This document shows positions 6,876-15,378 of a stretch of DNA of 33,013 bases, piece by piece. Source of the DNA: Cupriavidus lacunae. GTDB lineage: Bacteria > Pseudomonadota > Gammaproteobacteria > Burkholderiales > Burkholderiaceae. The notes under the pieces were generated by a model. The model was given only the letters and a program-made list of their open reading frames with translations. It had not been told where the DNA came from and ran no database searches. The translations under genes were made by a program, and so were the position numbers. The stretch lies in NCBI RefSeq assembly GCF_003353055.1, contig NZ_QKWJ01000051.1, forward strand, positions 18,426 to 51,438, written 5' to 3'. Within the stretch, counting starts at the first letter, position 1, and every line of letters starts with the position of its first letter.

Positions 6876-8191
6876 TTGCGCACCTTGTCGAACAGCGTGG
6901 TCTTGGCCATGCCCAGCGCTTCGCTGGCGCGGCTCAGGCTGCCGTCGTGGCGGCGCATGGCGTCGGCAATCAGCGCGCGCTCGAACTGCTCGACGGCCTG
7001 CGCTAGCGGCATGGCCGCCGGGGCAGTGGCACCATGGCCGGGGTTGCAGCCCAGCCCCAGCACGTGGCGCTCGGCCAGGTTGCGCAGCTCTCGCACATTG
7101 CCCGGCCATGGGTAGGCCACCAGCCCGGCCAGTTCCGCCGGCGTGGCGGGCACCGCATCGCGCCCGAAGCGCAACGCGGCCTGCGCGACGAAATGCTCGA
7201 ACAATGCCGGCACGTCTTCGCGACGCTCGCGCAGCGACGGCAGTTCCAGCGTGATCACGTTCAGGCGGTAGTACAGGTCGGCGCGGAATTGGCCGGCATC
7301 GGACAGTGCGCGCAGGTCCGCCTTGGTGGCGGCCACCACGCGCGTGTTGACCGGCACCGGCTGGTTGGAGCCGAGCCGTTCCACCACGCGTTCCTGCAAC
7401 ACCCGCAGCAGCTTGATCTGCAGCGGCATCGGCATGCTCTCGATTTCATCGAGAAACAGCGTGCCGCCTTCGGCGTGCTCGATCTTGCCGATGCGGCGGC
7501 GCGCGGCGCCGGTGAAGGAGCCGGCCTCGTGGCCGAAGATCTCGCTTTCGAACAGCTGCTCGGGCAGGCCGCCGCAGTTGATCGCGACAAAGTTGCGCGC
7601 ATGGCGCTGGCTGGCCTCGTGCAGGCAGCGCGCGACCAGTTCCTTGCCGGTGCCGGTCTCGCCATGGATCAGCACGTTGGCGTCGGTGCCGGCGAGGTCG
7701 GCAATCAGGCGCCGCAGCCGTTCCACCGCGGGCGAATGACCGATCAGGCGGGTTTCGAGCTTCTGGCGACCTGCCAGCCGTTCTCGCAGTTCTGACACTT
7801 CCAGCGCCAGCCGGCGCTGTTCCAGCGCGCGGCGGGTGGCTTCCACCAACTGCTCGGGCGAGAACGGCTTTTCCAGGAAGTCGTAGGCGCCTTGCTTCAT
7901 TGCCTGCACGGCGAGCCCCACGTCGCCGTGGCCGGTGATCATGATGACCGGCAAGGCGGGATCGCGCGCGCGCAACTGCGCGAGCAGCGCCATGCCGTCC
8001 TGGCCGGGCAGGCGGATGTCGCTGACCACTACGCCGGCATAGCCCGGTCCCGCTTCGCGCAGCGCGGCCTCGGCGCTGCCCACGCCGCGCGTGGCGATGC
8101 CTTCCAGGCGCAGCGCCTGCTCGCAGCCCAGGCGCACATCGGCATCGTCCTCGACGATCAGTACGGTCAGGTCAGCCGGCATGCTCTGCAT
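6863..8191 (-). CDS. dctD: C4-dicarboxylate response regulator DctD (sigma-54 activator)
   Basis: 442 aa. Receiver domain (about 8-120) with the acidic pocket E14/D15, phospho-acceptor D58 (VVVSDIRLPG) and K108 (EKPF). Central AAA+ domain (about 145-375) with Walker A GETGTGKE (177-184), the sigma-54 contact loop GSFTGA (224-229; the usual form is GAFTGA), and Walker B GTLFLDEIE (about 243-251). C-terminal Fis-type HTH (about 398-440; SLSRASEALGMAKTTLFDKV). It activates sigma-54 promoters, classically dctA, after phosphorylation by DctB. It overlaps dctB by 20 bases, so translation is coupled. The assignment to DctD over other NtrC-type activators rests on dctB and dctA next to it. Confidence 0.95.
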   Translation of the reverse strand: MQSMPADLTVLIVEDDADVRLGCEQALRLEGIATRGVGSAEAALREAGPGYAGVVVSDIRLPGQDGMALLAQLRARDPALPVIMITGHGDVGLAVQAMKQGAYDFLEKPFSPEQLVEATRRALEQRRLALEVSELRERLAGRQKLETRLIGHSPAVERLRRLIADLAGTDANVLIHGETGTGKELVARCLHEASQRHARNFVAINCGGLPEQLFESEIFGHEAGSFTGAARRRIGKIEHAEGGTLFLDEIESMPMPLQIKLLRVLQERVVERLGSNQPVPVNTRVVAATKADLRALSDAGQFRADLYYRLNVITLELPSLRERREDVPALFEHFVAQAALRFGRDAVPATPAELAGLVAYPWPGNVRELRNLAERHVLGLGCNPGHGATAPAAMPLAQAVEQFERALIADAMRRHDGSLSRASEALGMAKTTLFDKVRKYGL

Positions 8192-10151
8192 CCTGTGGGT
8201 TGGCGTCGTGCGGCGCCAGCGGCAGCACCAGCGTGAAGCAGGCGCCGCCGTCCGGGTGGTTGGCGGCGGACAGGCTGCCGCCGTTTTCGTTGAGGATGCC
8301 GGCCGACAGCGTCAGCCCAAGTCCCAGCCCTTGTCCGGCGGGCTTGGTCGTGAAGAAGGGTTCGAACAGCCGCGCGAAGGCTTCCTCGGATAGTCCGGCG
8401 CCGTTGTCGCGCACGGTCAGGTGAACCATGGCGCCCGCCAGGTGCGCATGCAGCGCAATACGCGGTCCGGGCGGTCCGGCCTTGCCGGCCACGGCGTCGA
8501 GCGCATTGCCAAGCAGGTTGACCAGCACCTGCTCCAGCCGGTTGGGATCGCACACCACCGCCAGCGTCGGATCGATATCGCGATGCAGGTCCGGCTGCAC
8601 CGCGTCAACGCGGGTCTGCAGCAGGAACAAGGCGTTGTCCACCGCCTCGGCCAGCTTGGCCCGGCGCCTGCCGTTGCCGGATTTGCGCGCAAATGACTTG
8701 AGCGCGCCGGTGATGCGGCCCATGCGCTCGACCAGTCCGATGATGGTGTCGAGGTTGGCGCGCACGGTGGCGTAGTCGCCGCGCTCGAGGAACTTGCCGG
8801 TATTGCCGGAGATCGTGCGCAGCGCCGCCAGTGGCTGGTTCAGCTCATGCGCGATGCCGGTCGACATCTGCCCCACGGCGGCCAGCTTGCCTGACTGCAG
8901 CAGCCCGTCCTGGGCCTGGCGCAACACGGTTTCGGCGCGCACGCGTTCGGCGACCTCGGCCTGCAGGCGCTGGTTGGAGGTGGACAGGTCGGCGGTGCGC
9001 TCGGCCACCTTGCGCTCGAGCTCGCTGTTGGCCGCTTCCAGCGCGGCGCGCGCCGCCAGGCGCTCATTGATAATGCGCCGGCGCACGTTCCAGGCGGCGC
9101 CCAGCAGCAGCACGAAGGCCGTCAGCACCCCGGCCAGTGCCGCCGTGTTGAGCGCGGCCACGCGTGCCTGCGAGGTATTGGTCAGCAGGGTCAGTTGCCA
9201 GTCGGTGCCGGGCAGGGCGGCGTGCTGGGCCAGCATCGGCGGCCCGAGGCGCAAGCGCACCAGTTCGTCGCTGGTGGCGTTGCCGCTGCGGTTGCCATCG
9301 CCATCGCCATTGCCGAGCGTGCGCACGGTGGTGAGCGGCAGTTGCGGCAGCGGGGAGCGGTTGTATTGCAGGCTGCGCGTGAACCGATCGCGTGCCTCGG
9401 GTGACAGCGGGCGCAGCGCGGCCAGCTTCCACGACGGGTCCGAGGCCAGGATCACCACGCCGTTCTCGTCGGTCAGCAGCATCTGGCTGTCGGCGCCCTG
9501 CCAGCGGTTTTCCAGTGGGTCCAGGCCGATCTTGACGACCGCTACGCCTGCCGGGTTGTCACGCTCGCCCAGCGGCGCGGACAGGTAGTAGCCGGATTCG
9601 CTGCGGGTGGTGCCCACGCCGTAGAAGCGGCCCAGCTGGCCCTCCATGGCGGACCGGAAATACGGGCGGAAGCTCAGGTCTTCGCCCAGGTAGCTGTCCG
9701 GGCGCTGCCAGTTGCTGGTGGCCAGCACCTTGCCGCGCGCATCGAGCACATAGACCACGCGCGTGCCGGCGCGGGTGTTGAGGGCGCTCAGGTAGTCATT
9801 GGCGCGCGCCGCGCGGGCCGGGTCGTCCGGGCGCAGCAGCAGGGCGGCGATGCGCTCGTCCAGCGACAGCAGGCCGGGCACGTAGTCGTAGTGGGCCAGC
9901 TCGCTTTCCAGGGCCTGGGCGTACAGCCGCAACTGCACCTGGCCGCGCTCGGCCTGGCGGGCCAGCGCGGAGTCATAGCTGTAGCGGTAGCCGAGCGATC
10001 CCGCCAGGCTCACCAGCACGGCCAGGGCCAGCAGCGCGAGCAGCGGCGCGGCGCCGCGCAGGCCGTGGGGCAGGCACGATCCGGTGGGTGCGGCGGACGC
10101 AGGTGCGGTGGCGCGGGTGGTATCGCCGGGAGGGTGTAGCGGGCCGGTCAT
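8172..10151 (-). CDS. dctB: C4-dicarboxylate sensor histidine kinase DctB
   Basis: 659 aa. A first membrane helix (about 33-55), a periplasmic double-PAS/Cache-like sensor domain (to about 340; includes LSFRPYFRSAMEG and SGYYLSAP typical of DctB), a second helix (TAFVLLLGAAWNV), and a coiled coil leading to the kinase core. H-box STGIAHELNQPLAAL, N-box NLLGNALDAV, G-boxes RDNGAGLS and GQGLGLGLTL are intact. DctB senses succinate, fumarate or malate in the periplasm and phosphorylates DctD. It is first in the dctBD operon. The start at 10149-10151 has only a weak ribosome-binding site, but the signal anchor begins soon after, so it is plausible. Confidence 0.95.
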   Translation of the reverse strand: MTGPLHPPGDTTRATAPASAAPTGSCLPHGLRGAAPLLALLALAVLVSLAGSLGYRYSYDSALARQAERGQVQLRLYAQALESELAHYDYVPGLLSLDERIAALLLRPDDPARAARANDYLSALNTRAGTRVVYVLDARGKVLATSNWQRPDSYLGEDLSFRPYFRSAMEGQLGRFYGVGTTRSESGYYLSAPLGERDNPAGVAVVKIGLDPLENRWQGADSQMLLTDENGVVILASDPSWKLAALRPLSPEARDRFTRSLQYNRSPLPQLPLTTVRTLGNGDGDGNRSGNATSDELVRLRLGPPMLAQHAALPGTDWQLTLLTNTSQARVAALNTAALAGVLTAFVLLLGAAWNVRRRIINERLAARAALEAANSELERKVAERTADLSTSNQRLQAEVAERVRAETVLRQAQDGLLQSGKLAAVGQMSTGIAHELNQPLAALRTISGNTGKFLERGDYATVRANLDTIIGLVERMGRITGALKSFARKSGNGRRRAKLAEAVDNALFLLQTRVDAVQPDLHRDIDPTLAVVCDPNRLEQVLVNLLGNALDAVAGKAGPPGPRIALHAHLAGAMVHLTVRDNGAGLSEEAFARLFEPFFTTKPAGQGLGLGLTLSAGILNENGGSLSAANHPDGGACFTLVLPLAPHDANPQDAEHAG

Positions 10152-10262
10152 CAGGTGTTGGGTGAGGCAGGTGGCAAAGCCGCCGCGCGGGCAAAACGGG
10201 CAGGGGGCCGGCGCGGGTGCCTACTTTTACCACACCAGGGGGGCAGTGCCGCGCCAGAATGC

Positions 10263-10296
10263 AAAAAGGCCCGGTCGCCTTATCGGCAACCGGGCC
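10263..10296 (-). terminator. Rho-independent terminator of dctA
   Basis: On the minus strand GGCCCGGT and ACCGGGCC (10296-10289 and 10275-10268) pair, with further pairing inside the loop, followed by TTTTT (10267-10263). It lies 22 bases after the dctA stop and separates dctA from dctB. Confidence 0.93.
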
Positions 10297-10318
10297 CTGG
10301 CACGCCTGGCGGACGGTA

Positions 10319-11629
10319 TTACTTGCCCGCGAGGACCTGGGCAGGTGCCAGGCCGGTGGTGGTATCCGCGGCGGGTTCATCCTCCTCGGACGGTACCGGC
10401 GCGCCGATGGCGCCTTCGCTTTTGGCGACGACGGCGGTGGCAATGGCATTGCCGAGCACATTGGTCACGGTGCGACCCATGTCGAGTACGTGGTCGATGC
10501 CCAGCACCAGCAGGATGCCGGCTTCCGGCAGGCCGAACATCGGTAGCACGGCGGCGACCACCACCAGCGAGGCGCGCGGCACGCCGGCGATGCCCTTGCT
10601 GGTGACAAGCAGGACCAGCAGCATGGTGATCTGCTGGGTCAGCGACAGCTGGATGCCATACACCTGCGCCACGAACAGCGCGGCGAACGAGGTGTACATG
10701 ATCGAGCCGTCCAGGTTGAACGAATAGCCCAGCGGCAGCACGAAGTTGGTGATGCGCTCCTTGACGCCGAAGTGGGTCAGCTGGTCGATCACCTTCGGGT
10801 AGGCCGATTCGCTGCTGGCGGTGGCGAAGCCGATCATAAGCGGCGTGCGCATCAGCTTGAGCAGGCGGAACACGTCGCGGCCCAGGAAGAAGTAGCCGCC
10901 GGCGATCAGCGCCACCCACAGCAGCGCCAGCGCCAGGTACAGGCTGCCCAGCAGCTTCGCGTACACCACCAGCACGCCCAGGCCCTGCGCGGTGATCACC
11001 GCCGAGATCGCGCCGAACACGCCCACCGGGGCAAACGCCATCACGTAGTTGGTGACCTTGAGCATCACCTGGCCCAGGCCTTCGATGCCTTGCAGCACCG
11101 GTTTGCCGACGCCGTCCTTGACCGTGCCCAGCGCAAAGCCGAAGAACAGCGAGAACACCACGATCTGCAGGATCTCGTTGTTCGCCATCGCCTCGACAAA
11201 GCTCTTGGGGAACATGTGGGCAATGAAGTCGCGCAGGTTCAGCGCGCCGGTCTTCAGGTTCGAGGCGGCGTCAGCCGGCGGCAGCGGCAGGTTCATGCCG
11301 TGGCCGGGATGCAGCAGGTTGGCCATCAACAGGCCGAGCAGCAGCGAGGTGATCGAGGCGCCGACGAACCACATCATCGCCTTCAGGCCGATGCGGCCCA
11401 CGGCGCGGCCGTCGCCCATGCTGGCGATGCCGGCCACCAGCGTGGCGAACACCAGCGGCCCGATGATCATCTTGATCATCCGCAGGAACACGTCGGTCAG
11501 GATGGACAGGTGGTCCGCAATCGATTTGGCGGTGGCGGCGTCCGGCGCCAGGTTGTGCGCGGCGGTGCCGACCAGCACGCCGAGCAGCATCGCAATGAAG
11601 ATCAGGGTGGGCAGTCGATTCAGTTTCAT
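10319..11629 (-). CDS. dctA: C4-dicarboxylate:cation symporter DctA
   Basis: 436 aa, usual family length. DAACS family (glutamate-transporter fold) with several membrane helices, the hairpin-loop region around FATASSESAYPKV (serine-rich motif), and the NLDGSIMYTSFAALFVAQ signature of substrate- and cation-binding helices 7-8. It imports succinate, fumarate and malate across the inner membrane with protons or sodium. The start MKLNRLPTLIF matches DctA proteins, but the ribosome-binding site is weak. A sigma-54 promoter and a leader ORF lie upstream, and dctBD lies downstream on the same strand past a terminator, so dctA is a separate unit controlled by DctBD. Confidence 0.96.
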   Translation of the reverse strand: MKLNRLPTLIFIAMLLGVLVGTAAHNLAPDAATAKSIADHLSILTDVFLRMIKMIIGPLVFATLVAGIASMGDGRAVGRIGLKAMMWFVGASITSLLLGLLMANLLHPGHGMNLPLPPADAASNLKTGALNLRDFIAHMFPKSFVEAMANNEILQIVVFSLFFGFALGTVKDGVGKPVLQGIEGLGQVMLKVTNYVMAFAPVGVFGAISAVITAQGLGVLVVYAKLLGSLYLALALLWVALIAGGYFFLGRDVFRLLKLMRTPLMIGFATASSESAYPKVIDQLTHFGVKERITNFVLPLGYSFNLDGSIMYTSFAALFVAQVYGIQLSLTQQITMLLVLLVTSKGIAGVPRASLVVVAAVLPMFGLPEAGILLVLGIDHVLDMGRTVTNVLGNAIATAVVAKSEGAIGAPVPSEEDEPAADTTTGLAPAQVLAGK

Positions 11630-11735
11630 CGTGGATCAGGCCTGTGCGTCCGTTTCCTGTGGCAGGGACGGGCGACTGTGTATTGCAGGAAGGCGGGGCG
11701 GCGACGTCGGGGCGCCGTGCCGGCCTTGTCGTGGT

Positions 11736-11804
11736 TCAGCGCGGCAACAGGTGCCGGGGGTTCGCCGGGGTGGCGAAGGGGGTGGGCAAGGCGGGGTCGG
11801 TCAT
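11736..11804 (-). CDS. Putative 22-codon leader ORF upstream of dctA
   Basis: An ATG at 11802-11804 is preceded by an almost ideal Shine-Dalgarno, AAAGGAGGA (11820-11812), with seven bases between. It encodes MTDPALPTPFATPANPRHLL plus two residues, Pro-rich (five Pro), then TGA at 11738-11736. It lies within the transcript predicted from the sigma-54 site at 11909-11893 and ends 106 bases before dctA, whose own ribosome-binding site is poor. No homologue is known to me. It may be a regulatory leader peptide; the strong SD is its main support. Confidence 0.4.
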   Translation of the reverse strand: MTDPALPTPFATPANPRHLLPR

Positions 11805-11892
11805 GGGTGTGTCCTCCTTTGTTTTTTGGCATCGGCCGGGACGCTGGGGGCGTGCCGGCGTACCTGTCTGGCGCTGTGAGCGGCGGCCTATA

Positions 11893-11909
11893 TTGCACGC
11901 GCCGTGCCA
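11893..11909 (-). promoter_or_regulatory. Sigma-54 (-24/-12) promoter for dctA
   Basis: The minus strand reads TGGCACG, four bases, GTGCA (11909-11893). This matches the RpoN consensus TGGCACG-N4-TTGCW at all positions except one T, with the essential GG and GC pairs in place. It would start transcription near 11882, giving a leader of about 250 bases before dctA. This agrees with control by the sigma-54 activator DctD encoded next to it. Confidence 0.78.
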
Positions 11910-12005
11910 GGCCGAAGGGGCCGCTGGCATTGCGCAAGCTATTGAATGCAAAGGAGAAAAAGATGTGATTCCGGCGCACGGTTCGGGAATCCGGACCCAC
12001 AAGCG

Positions 12006-12037
12006 ACAAAGCCGTTCGGAAACCCGAACGGCTTTGT
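12006..12037 (-). terminator. Strong hairpin terminator after the MFS gene, possibly bidirectional
   Basis: ACAAAGCCGTTCGG (12006-12019) and CCGAACGGCTTTGT (12024-12037) form a perfect 14-bp stem with a four-base loop. It lies 59 bases beyond the MFS transporter stop. The U-rich tail is short on both strands (GCTTTGT), so it may act in either direction. It also insulates the dctA promoter from hut transcription. Confidence 0.75.
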
Positions 12038-12096
12038 AGGTGTTAACCCGCAGTTTTAAGGGGCGCTGGCAGCAGGCCCTCTCCTCATGGCTTCAC

Positions 12097-13395
12097 TCAT
12101 TTCAGCCGCCGTCCCAGCGTTTCCGGCACCATCGCCAGGCCGATCAGCGACACCAGGCCGCAGCCGATCACGTACAGCGCGGGCGCATTGACGTTACCGG
12201 TGATCTGGATCAGCCGGGTCGAAAAATATTGCGCAAAGCCGCCGAAGATCGCGATCGCCACGCAATACGCGATCGACAGCCCGGTGGCGCGCAGCCGCTG
12301 CGGCAGCACTTCGCTGACCAGCACCATCGAGGCCGGCGCGGTCATCGACATCGGCACCGACAGGCAGCCCACCACCACCAGCAGGCGCGTGAGCGACGGC
12401 TCGGCGTTGATCAGCACGAAGGCCGGGTAGACCATCGCCAGCAGCGCCACGCGCGACCACAGCACCACGGTCTTGCGGCCGATGCGGTCAGCCAGCCAGC
12501 CCGCGAACGGCGACAGCGCCACCTGCACCAGCGCCGCCACGCACGCCGCCCAGATGCCCAGCGACAGCGGCATCTTCAGCACGCTGACCGCGTAGTTGCT
12601 GAGGTAGTACACGACGATATAGGTGGACGAAGCCAGGCCGATCATCAGCAGGATGCTGGCGATCACCTCGCGGCCATGGCGGCGCAGCAGCGGCCATTGC
12701 GCGGCATGTTCGCCGTGGCGCGCGGGCGCGGCGGTCTCTTCCAGCCGGCGGCGGATCACCAGGCCGACCGGGATCACCAGGATGCCGATCAGGAAGGCGA
12801 GGCGCCAGCCCCAGGCTTCCAGCGCGGCCGGCGCCAGCACGTTGCTCAGGACCAGCCCGGTGATCGCGCCCAGCAGCGCCGCCAGGCCCTGGCTGAACGG
12901 CTGCCAGGCGGTATAGAAGCCGCGCGTGCGGTCATCGGCGTATTCCAGCAGCAGCGCGGTCGATGCGCCCATCTCGCCGCCGATGGCAAAGCCCTGCACC
13001 AGCCGCGCCACCACCACCAGCACCGGCGCGAAGATGCCGATCTGCGCATACGGCGGCGTCACCACAAAGATCAGCGAGCTCAGCCCCATCAGCCACAGCG
13101 TCAGCGCCACCGCCGGCTTGCGCCCGGCGCGGTCGGCGTACATGCCAATCAGCAGGCCGCCCAGCGGGCGCATCAGGAAGCCGACGCCAAAGGTGGCGAA
13201 CGACATCAGCAGTTGTCCGGTGGGATTGTCGACCGGGAAGTAGAGCCGGCCGATCAGCGTGGCAAAGAAGCTGTAGACGACGAAATCGTAGAACTCCAGG
13301 CCGTTGCCGATGGTAATGGCGGCAATGGCGCGCGTGCGTGACAGCTGCGCCTGGGGCGCCGCGACCGCCACGCCGGCGGTGGTGTCGATGGACAT
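12097..13395 (-). CDS. MFS transporter of the metabolite:H+ symporter type, probably for a hut substrate
   Basis: 432 aa with about 12 membrane segments. Signatures of the MHS branch: GNGLEFYDFVVYSFFATLIG at the N-terminus, ADRAGRKPA in loop 2-3, RLVQGFAIGGEMGAS in helix 4-5, and ADRIGRKTV in loop 8-9. MHS proteins import organic acids, osmolytes and similar compounds with protons across the inner membrane. It follows hutU by 82 bases on the same strand and ends at a terminator, so it is probably in the hut transcript. Urocanate or histidine import is a reasonable guess, not shown by the sequence. GGAGA just upstream of the ATG is an adequate ribosome-binding site. Confidence 0.88.
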   Translation of the reverse strand: MSIDTTAGVAVAAPQAQLSRTRAIAAITIGNGLEFYDFVVYSFFATLIGRLYFPVDNPTGQLLMSFATFGVGFLMRPLGGLLIGMYADRAGRKPAVALTLWLMGLSSLIFVVTPPYAQIGIFAPVLVVVARLVQGFAIGGEMGASTALLLEYADDRTRGFYTAWQPFSQGLAALLGAITGLVLSNVLAPAALEAWGWRLAFLIGILVIPVGLVIRRRLEETAAPARHGEHAAQWPLLRRHGREVIASILLMIGLASSTYIVVYYLSNYAVSVLKMPLSLGIWAACVAALVQVALSPFAGWLADRIGRKTVVLWSRVALLAMVYPAFVLINAEPSLTRLLVVVGCLSVPMSMTAPASMVLVSEVLPQRLRATGLSIAYCVAIAIFGGFAQYFSTRLIQITGNVNAPALYVIGCGLVSLIGLAMVPETLGRRLK

Positions 13396-13477
13396 GGGTG
13401 TCTCCGTAAAACGATAAGGCGCCGGCCGGGACGCACGTGGCGGCCCGGCGGCAGAACGGCTCTTGCTGGCCGCGGGT

Positions 13478-15190
13478 TCAGTCGCGCGAGGCGTGGTTCA
13501 GCATCGGCAGGTCCAGGCCCTGCTCGTGCGCGCAGTCGACGGCGATCTGGTAGCCGGCGTCGGCATGGCGCATCACGCCGGTGGCGGGGTCGTTGTGCAG
13601 CACGCGGGCGATGCGCGCGGCGGCTTCGTCGGTGCCGTCGCACACGATCACCACGCCGGAATGCTGCGAGAAGCCCATGCCCACGCCGCCGCCATGGTGC
13701 AGGCTGACCCAGGTGGCGCCGCTGGCGGTATTGAGCAGCGCGTTCAGCAGCGGCCAGTCGGACACGGCGTCGGAGCCGTCCTGCATGGCTTCGGTTTCGC
13801 GGTTGGGGCTGGCGACCGAGCCCGAGTCCAGGTGGTCGCGCCCGATCACGATCGGTGCCGACAGCTCGCCGCTGCGGACCATCTCGTTGAAGGCCAGGCC
13901 CAGCTTGGCGCGCAGGCCCAGGCCCACCCAGCAGATCCGCGCCGGCAGGCCCTGGAAGCTGATGCGCTCGCGCGCCATGTCGAGCCAGCGGTGCAGGTGC
14001 TCGTCATCCGGGATCAGTTCCTTGACCTTGGCGTCGGTCTTGTAGATGTCCTGCGGGTCGCCCGACAGCGCGGCCCAGCGGAACGGCCCGATGCCGCGGC
14101 AGAACAGGGGGCGGATATAGGCGGGCACGAAGCCGGGGAAGTCGAAGGCATCGGCCACGCCTTCTTCCTTGGCCATCTGGCGGATGTTGTTGCCGTAGTC
14201 GAAGGTCGGCACGCCCATCTGCTGGAAGGCCAGCATGGCGCGCACATGCGCTGCCATCGAAGCCTTGGCGGCCTTGACCACCACCGCCGGCTCGCGCTGC
14301 GCGCGCTCGCGGTACTCGTCCCAGCTCCAGCCGGCCGGCAGGTAGCCGTTGAGCGGGTCATGCGCGCTGGTCTGGTCGGTGACCATGTCCGGGCGCACGC
14401 CGCGGCTCACCAGCTCGGGCAGCACCTCGGCGGCGTTGGCGCACAGCGCGATCGATATCGCCTTGCCCTGCGACGTATACCGGTCGATGCGGGCGAGCGC
14501 GTCGTCCAGGTCGGTGGCCTGCTCGTCGACATAGCGGGTCTTCAGGCGGAAGTCGATGCGGCTCTGCTGGCATTCGATGTTCAGCGAGCAGGCACCGGCC
14601 AGCGTCGCGGCCAGCGGCTGCGCGCCGCCCATGCCGCCCAGGCCGGCGGTCAGCACCCAGCGGCCCTTCAGCTCGCCGCCGTAGTGCTGGCGGCCGGCCT
14701 CGACGAAGGTCTCGTAGGTGCCCTGCACGATGCCCTGGCTGCCGATATAGATCCAGCTGCCGGCGGTCATCTGGCCATACATGGCCAGGCCCTTGGCATC
14801 GAGTTCGTTGAAGTGCTCCCAGTTGGCCCAGTGGGGGACCAGGTTGGAGTTGGCGATCAGCACGCGCGGCGCGTCGCGATGGGTGCGGAACACGCCTACC
14901 GGCTTGCCGGACTGGACCAGCAGGGTCTGGTCGTCTTCCAGGCGGGTCAGGGCCTCGACGATGCGGTCGTAGCATTCCCAGTTGCGGGCGGCGCGGCCGA
15001 TGCCGCCATAGACCACCAGCTCCTTCGGGTTCTCCGCGACCTCGGGGTCGAGGTTGTTCATCAGCATGCGCAGCGGGGCTTCCGTGAGCCAGCTCCTGGC
15101 CGTCAGCGTGGTGCCGCGGGGGGCACGGATTTCGGTATCGCGGAAACGCGTGGTGGGCGTGGTGGGCGCGTTGGGGGTGGTCTTGGTCAC
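13478..15190 (-). CDS. hutU: Urocanate hydratase
   Basis: 570 aa from a GTG at 15190-15188, chosen because AAGGAG sits five bases upstream; the frame is open further to 15313, but that would place coding sequence over the operator. Urocanase hallmarks: the NAD-binding loop TAGLGGMGGAQPLA (about 181-194), RPLFCRGIGPFRWAALSG (about 360-377), and LPARICWVGLG (C420, the position of the active-site Cys of the Pseudomonas enzyme). It hydrates urocanate to 4-imidazolone-5-propionate with tightly bound NAD+, the second step of histidine breakdown in the cytoplasm. hutC lies upstream and an MFS transporter downstream; hutH and hutI are not in the window. Confidence 0.97.
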   Translation of the reverse strand: MTKTTPNAPTTPTTRFRDTEIRAPRGTTLTARSWLTEAPLRMLMNNLDPEVAENPKELVVYGGIGRAARNWECYDRIVEALTRLEDDQTLLVQSGKPVGVFRTHRDAPRVLIANSNLVPHWANWEHFNELDAKGLAMYGQMTAGSWIYIGSQGIVQGTYETFVEAGRQHYGGELKGRWVLTAGLGGMGGAQPLAATLAGACSLNIECQQSRIDFRLKTRYVDEQATDLDDALARIDRYTSQGKAISIALCANAAEVLPELVSRGVRPDMVTDQTSAHDPLNGYLPAGWSWDEYRERAQREPAVVVKAAKASMAAHVRAMLAFQQMGVPTFDYGNNIRQMAKEEGVADAFDFPGFVPAYIRPLFCRGIGPFRWAALSGDPQDIYKTDAKVKELIPDDEHLHRWLDMARERISFQGLPARICWVGLGLRAKLGLAFNEMVRSGELSAPIVIGRDHLDSGSVASPNRETEAMQDGSDAVSDWPLLNALLNTASGATWVSLHHGGGVGMGFSQHSGVVIVCDGTDEAAARIARVLHNDPATGVMRHADAGYQIAVDCAHEQGLDLPMLNHASRD

Positions 15191-15259
15191 GGGAACTCCT
15201 TCGGTCGTGCTGGTCTGGAACGCTCGCTTTTTCGGGCGACGCATAGGCATGTATATTCC

Positions 15260-15269
15260 TGTATATACA
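15260..15269. promoter_or_regulatory. Candidate HutC operator ahead of hutU
   Basis: TGTATATACA is a perfect 10-bp palindrome, and ATGTATAT follows at 15249-15256, so two related half-sites lie side by side. GntR/HutC repressors bind TGTATATACA-like sites at hut promoters, and hutC lies just upstream. The operator is 70 bases before the hutU start. The repressor is normally released by urocanate. Confidence 0.68.
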
Positions 15270-15378
15270 AGTACGTATGAATCGGGGTAATCCCGTAGGA
15301 TCGAAGGGTTCAACGCGGCGCTTTAATCACAAATGATGTTTAGGTCCCTTATGCCCTGGCGGGCAAGCAGCCCTCGGG

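Noticed and set aside
11950..11968. Plus-strand AAAGGAG followed by ATG directly joined to TGA, a start-stop unit.
   Set aside because: It lies upstream of no plus-strand gene and inside the minus-strand dctA control region; likely chance.
13463..15280. A 605-residue plus-strand frame opposite hutU.
   Set aside because: Antisense to a clearly conserved urocanase; no ribosome-binding site or recognisable domain.
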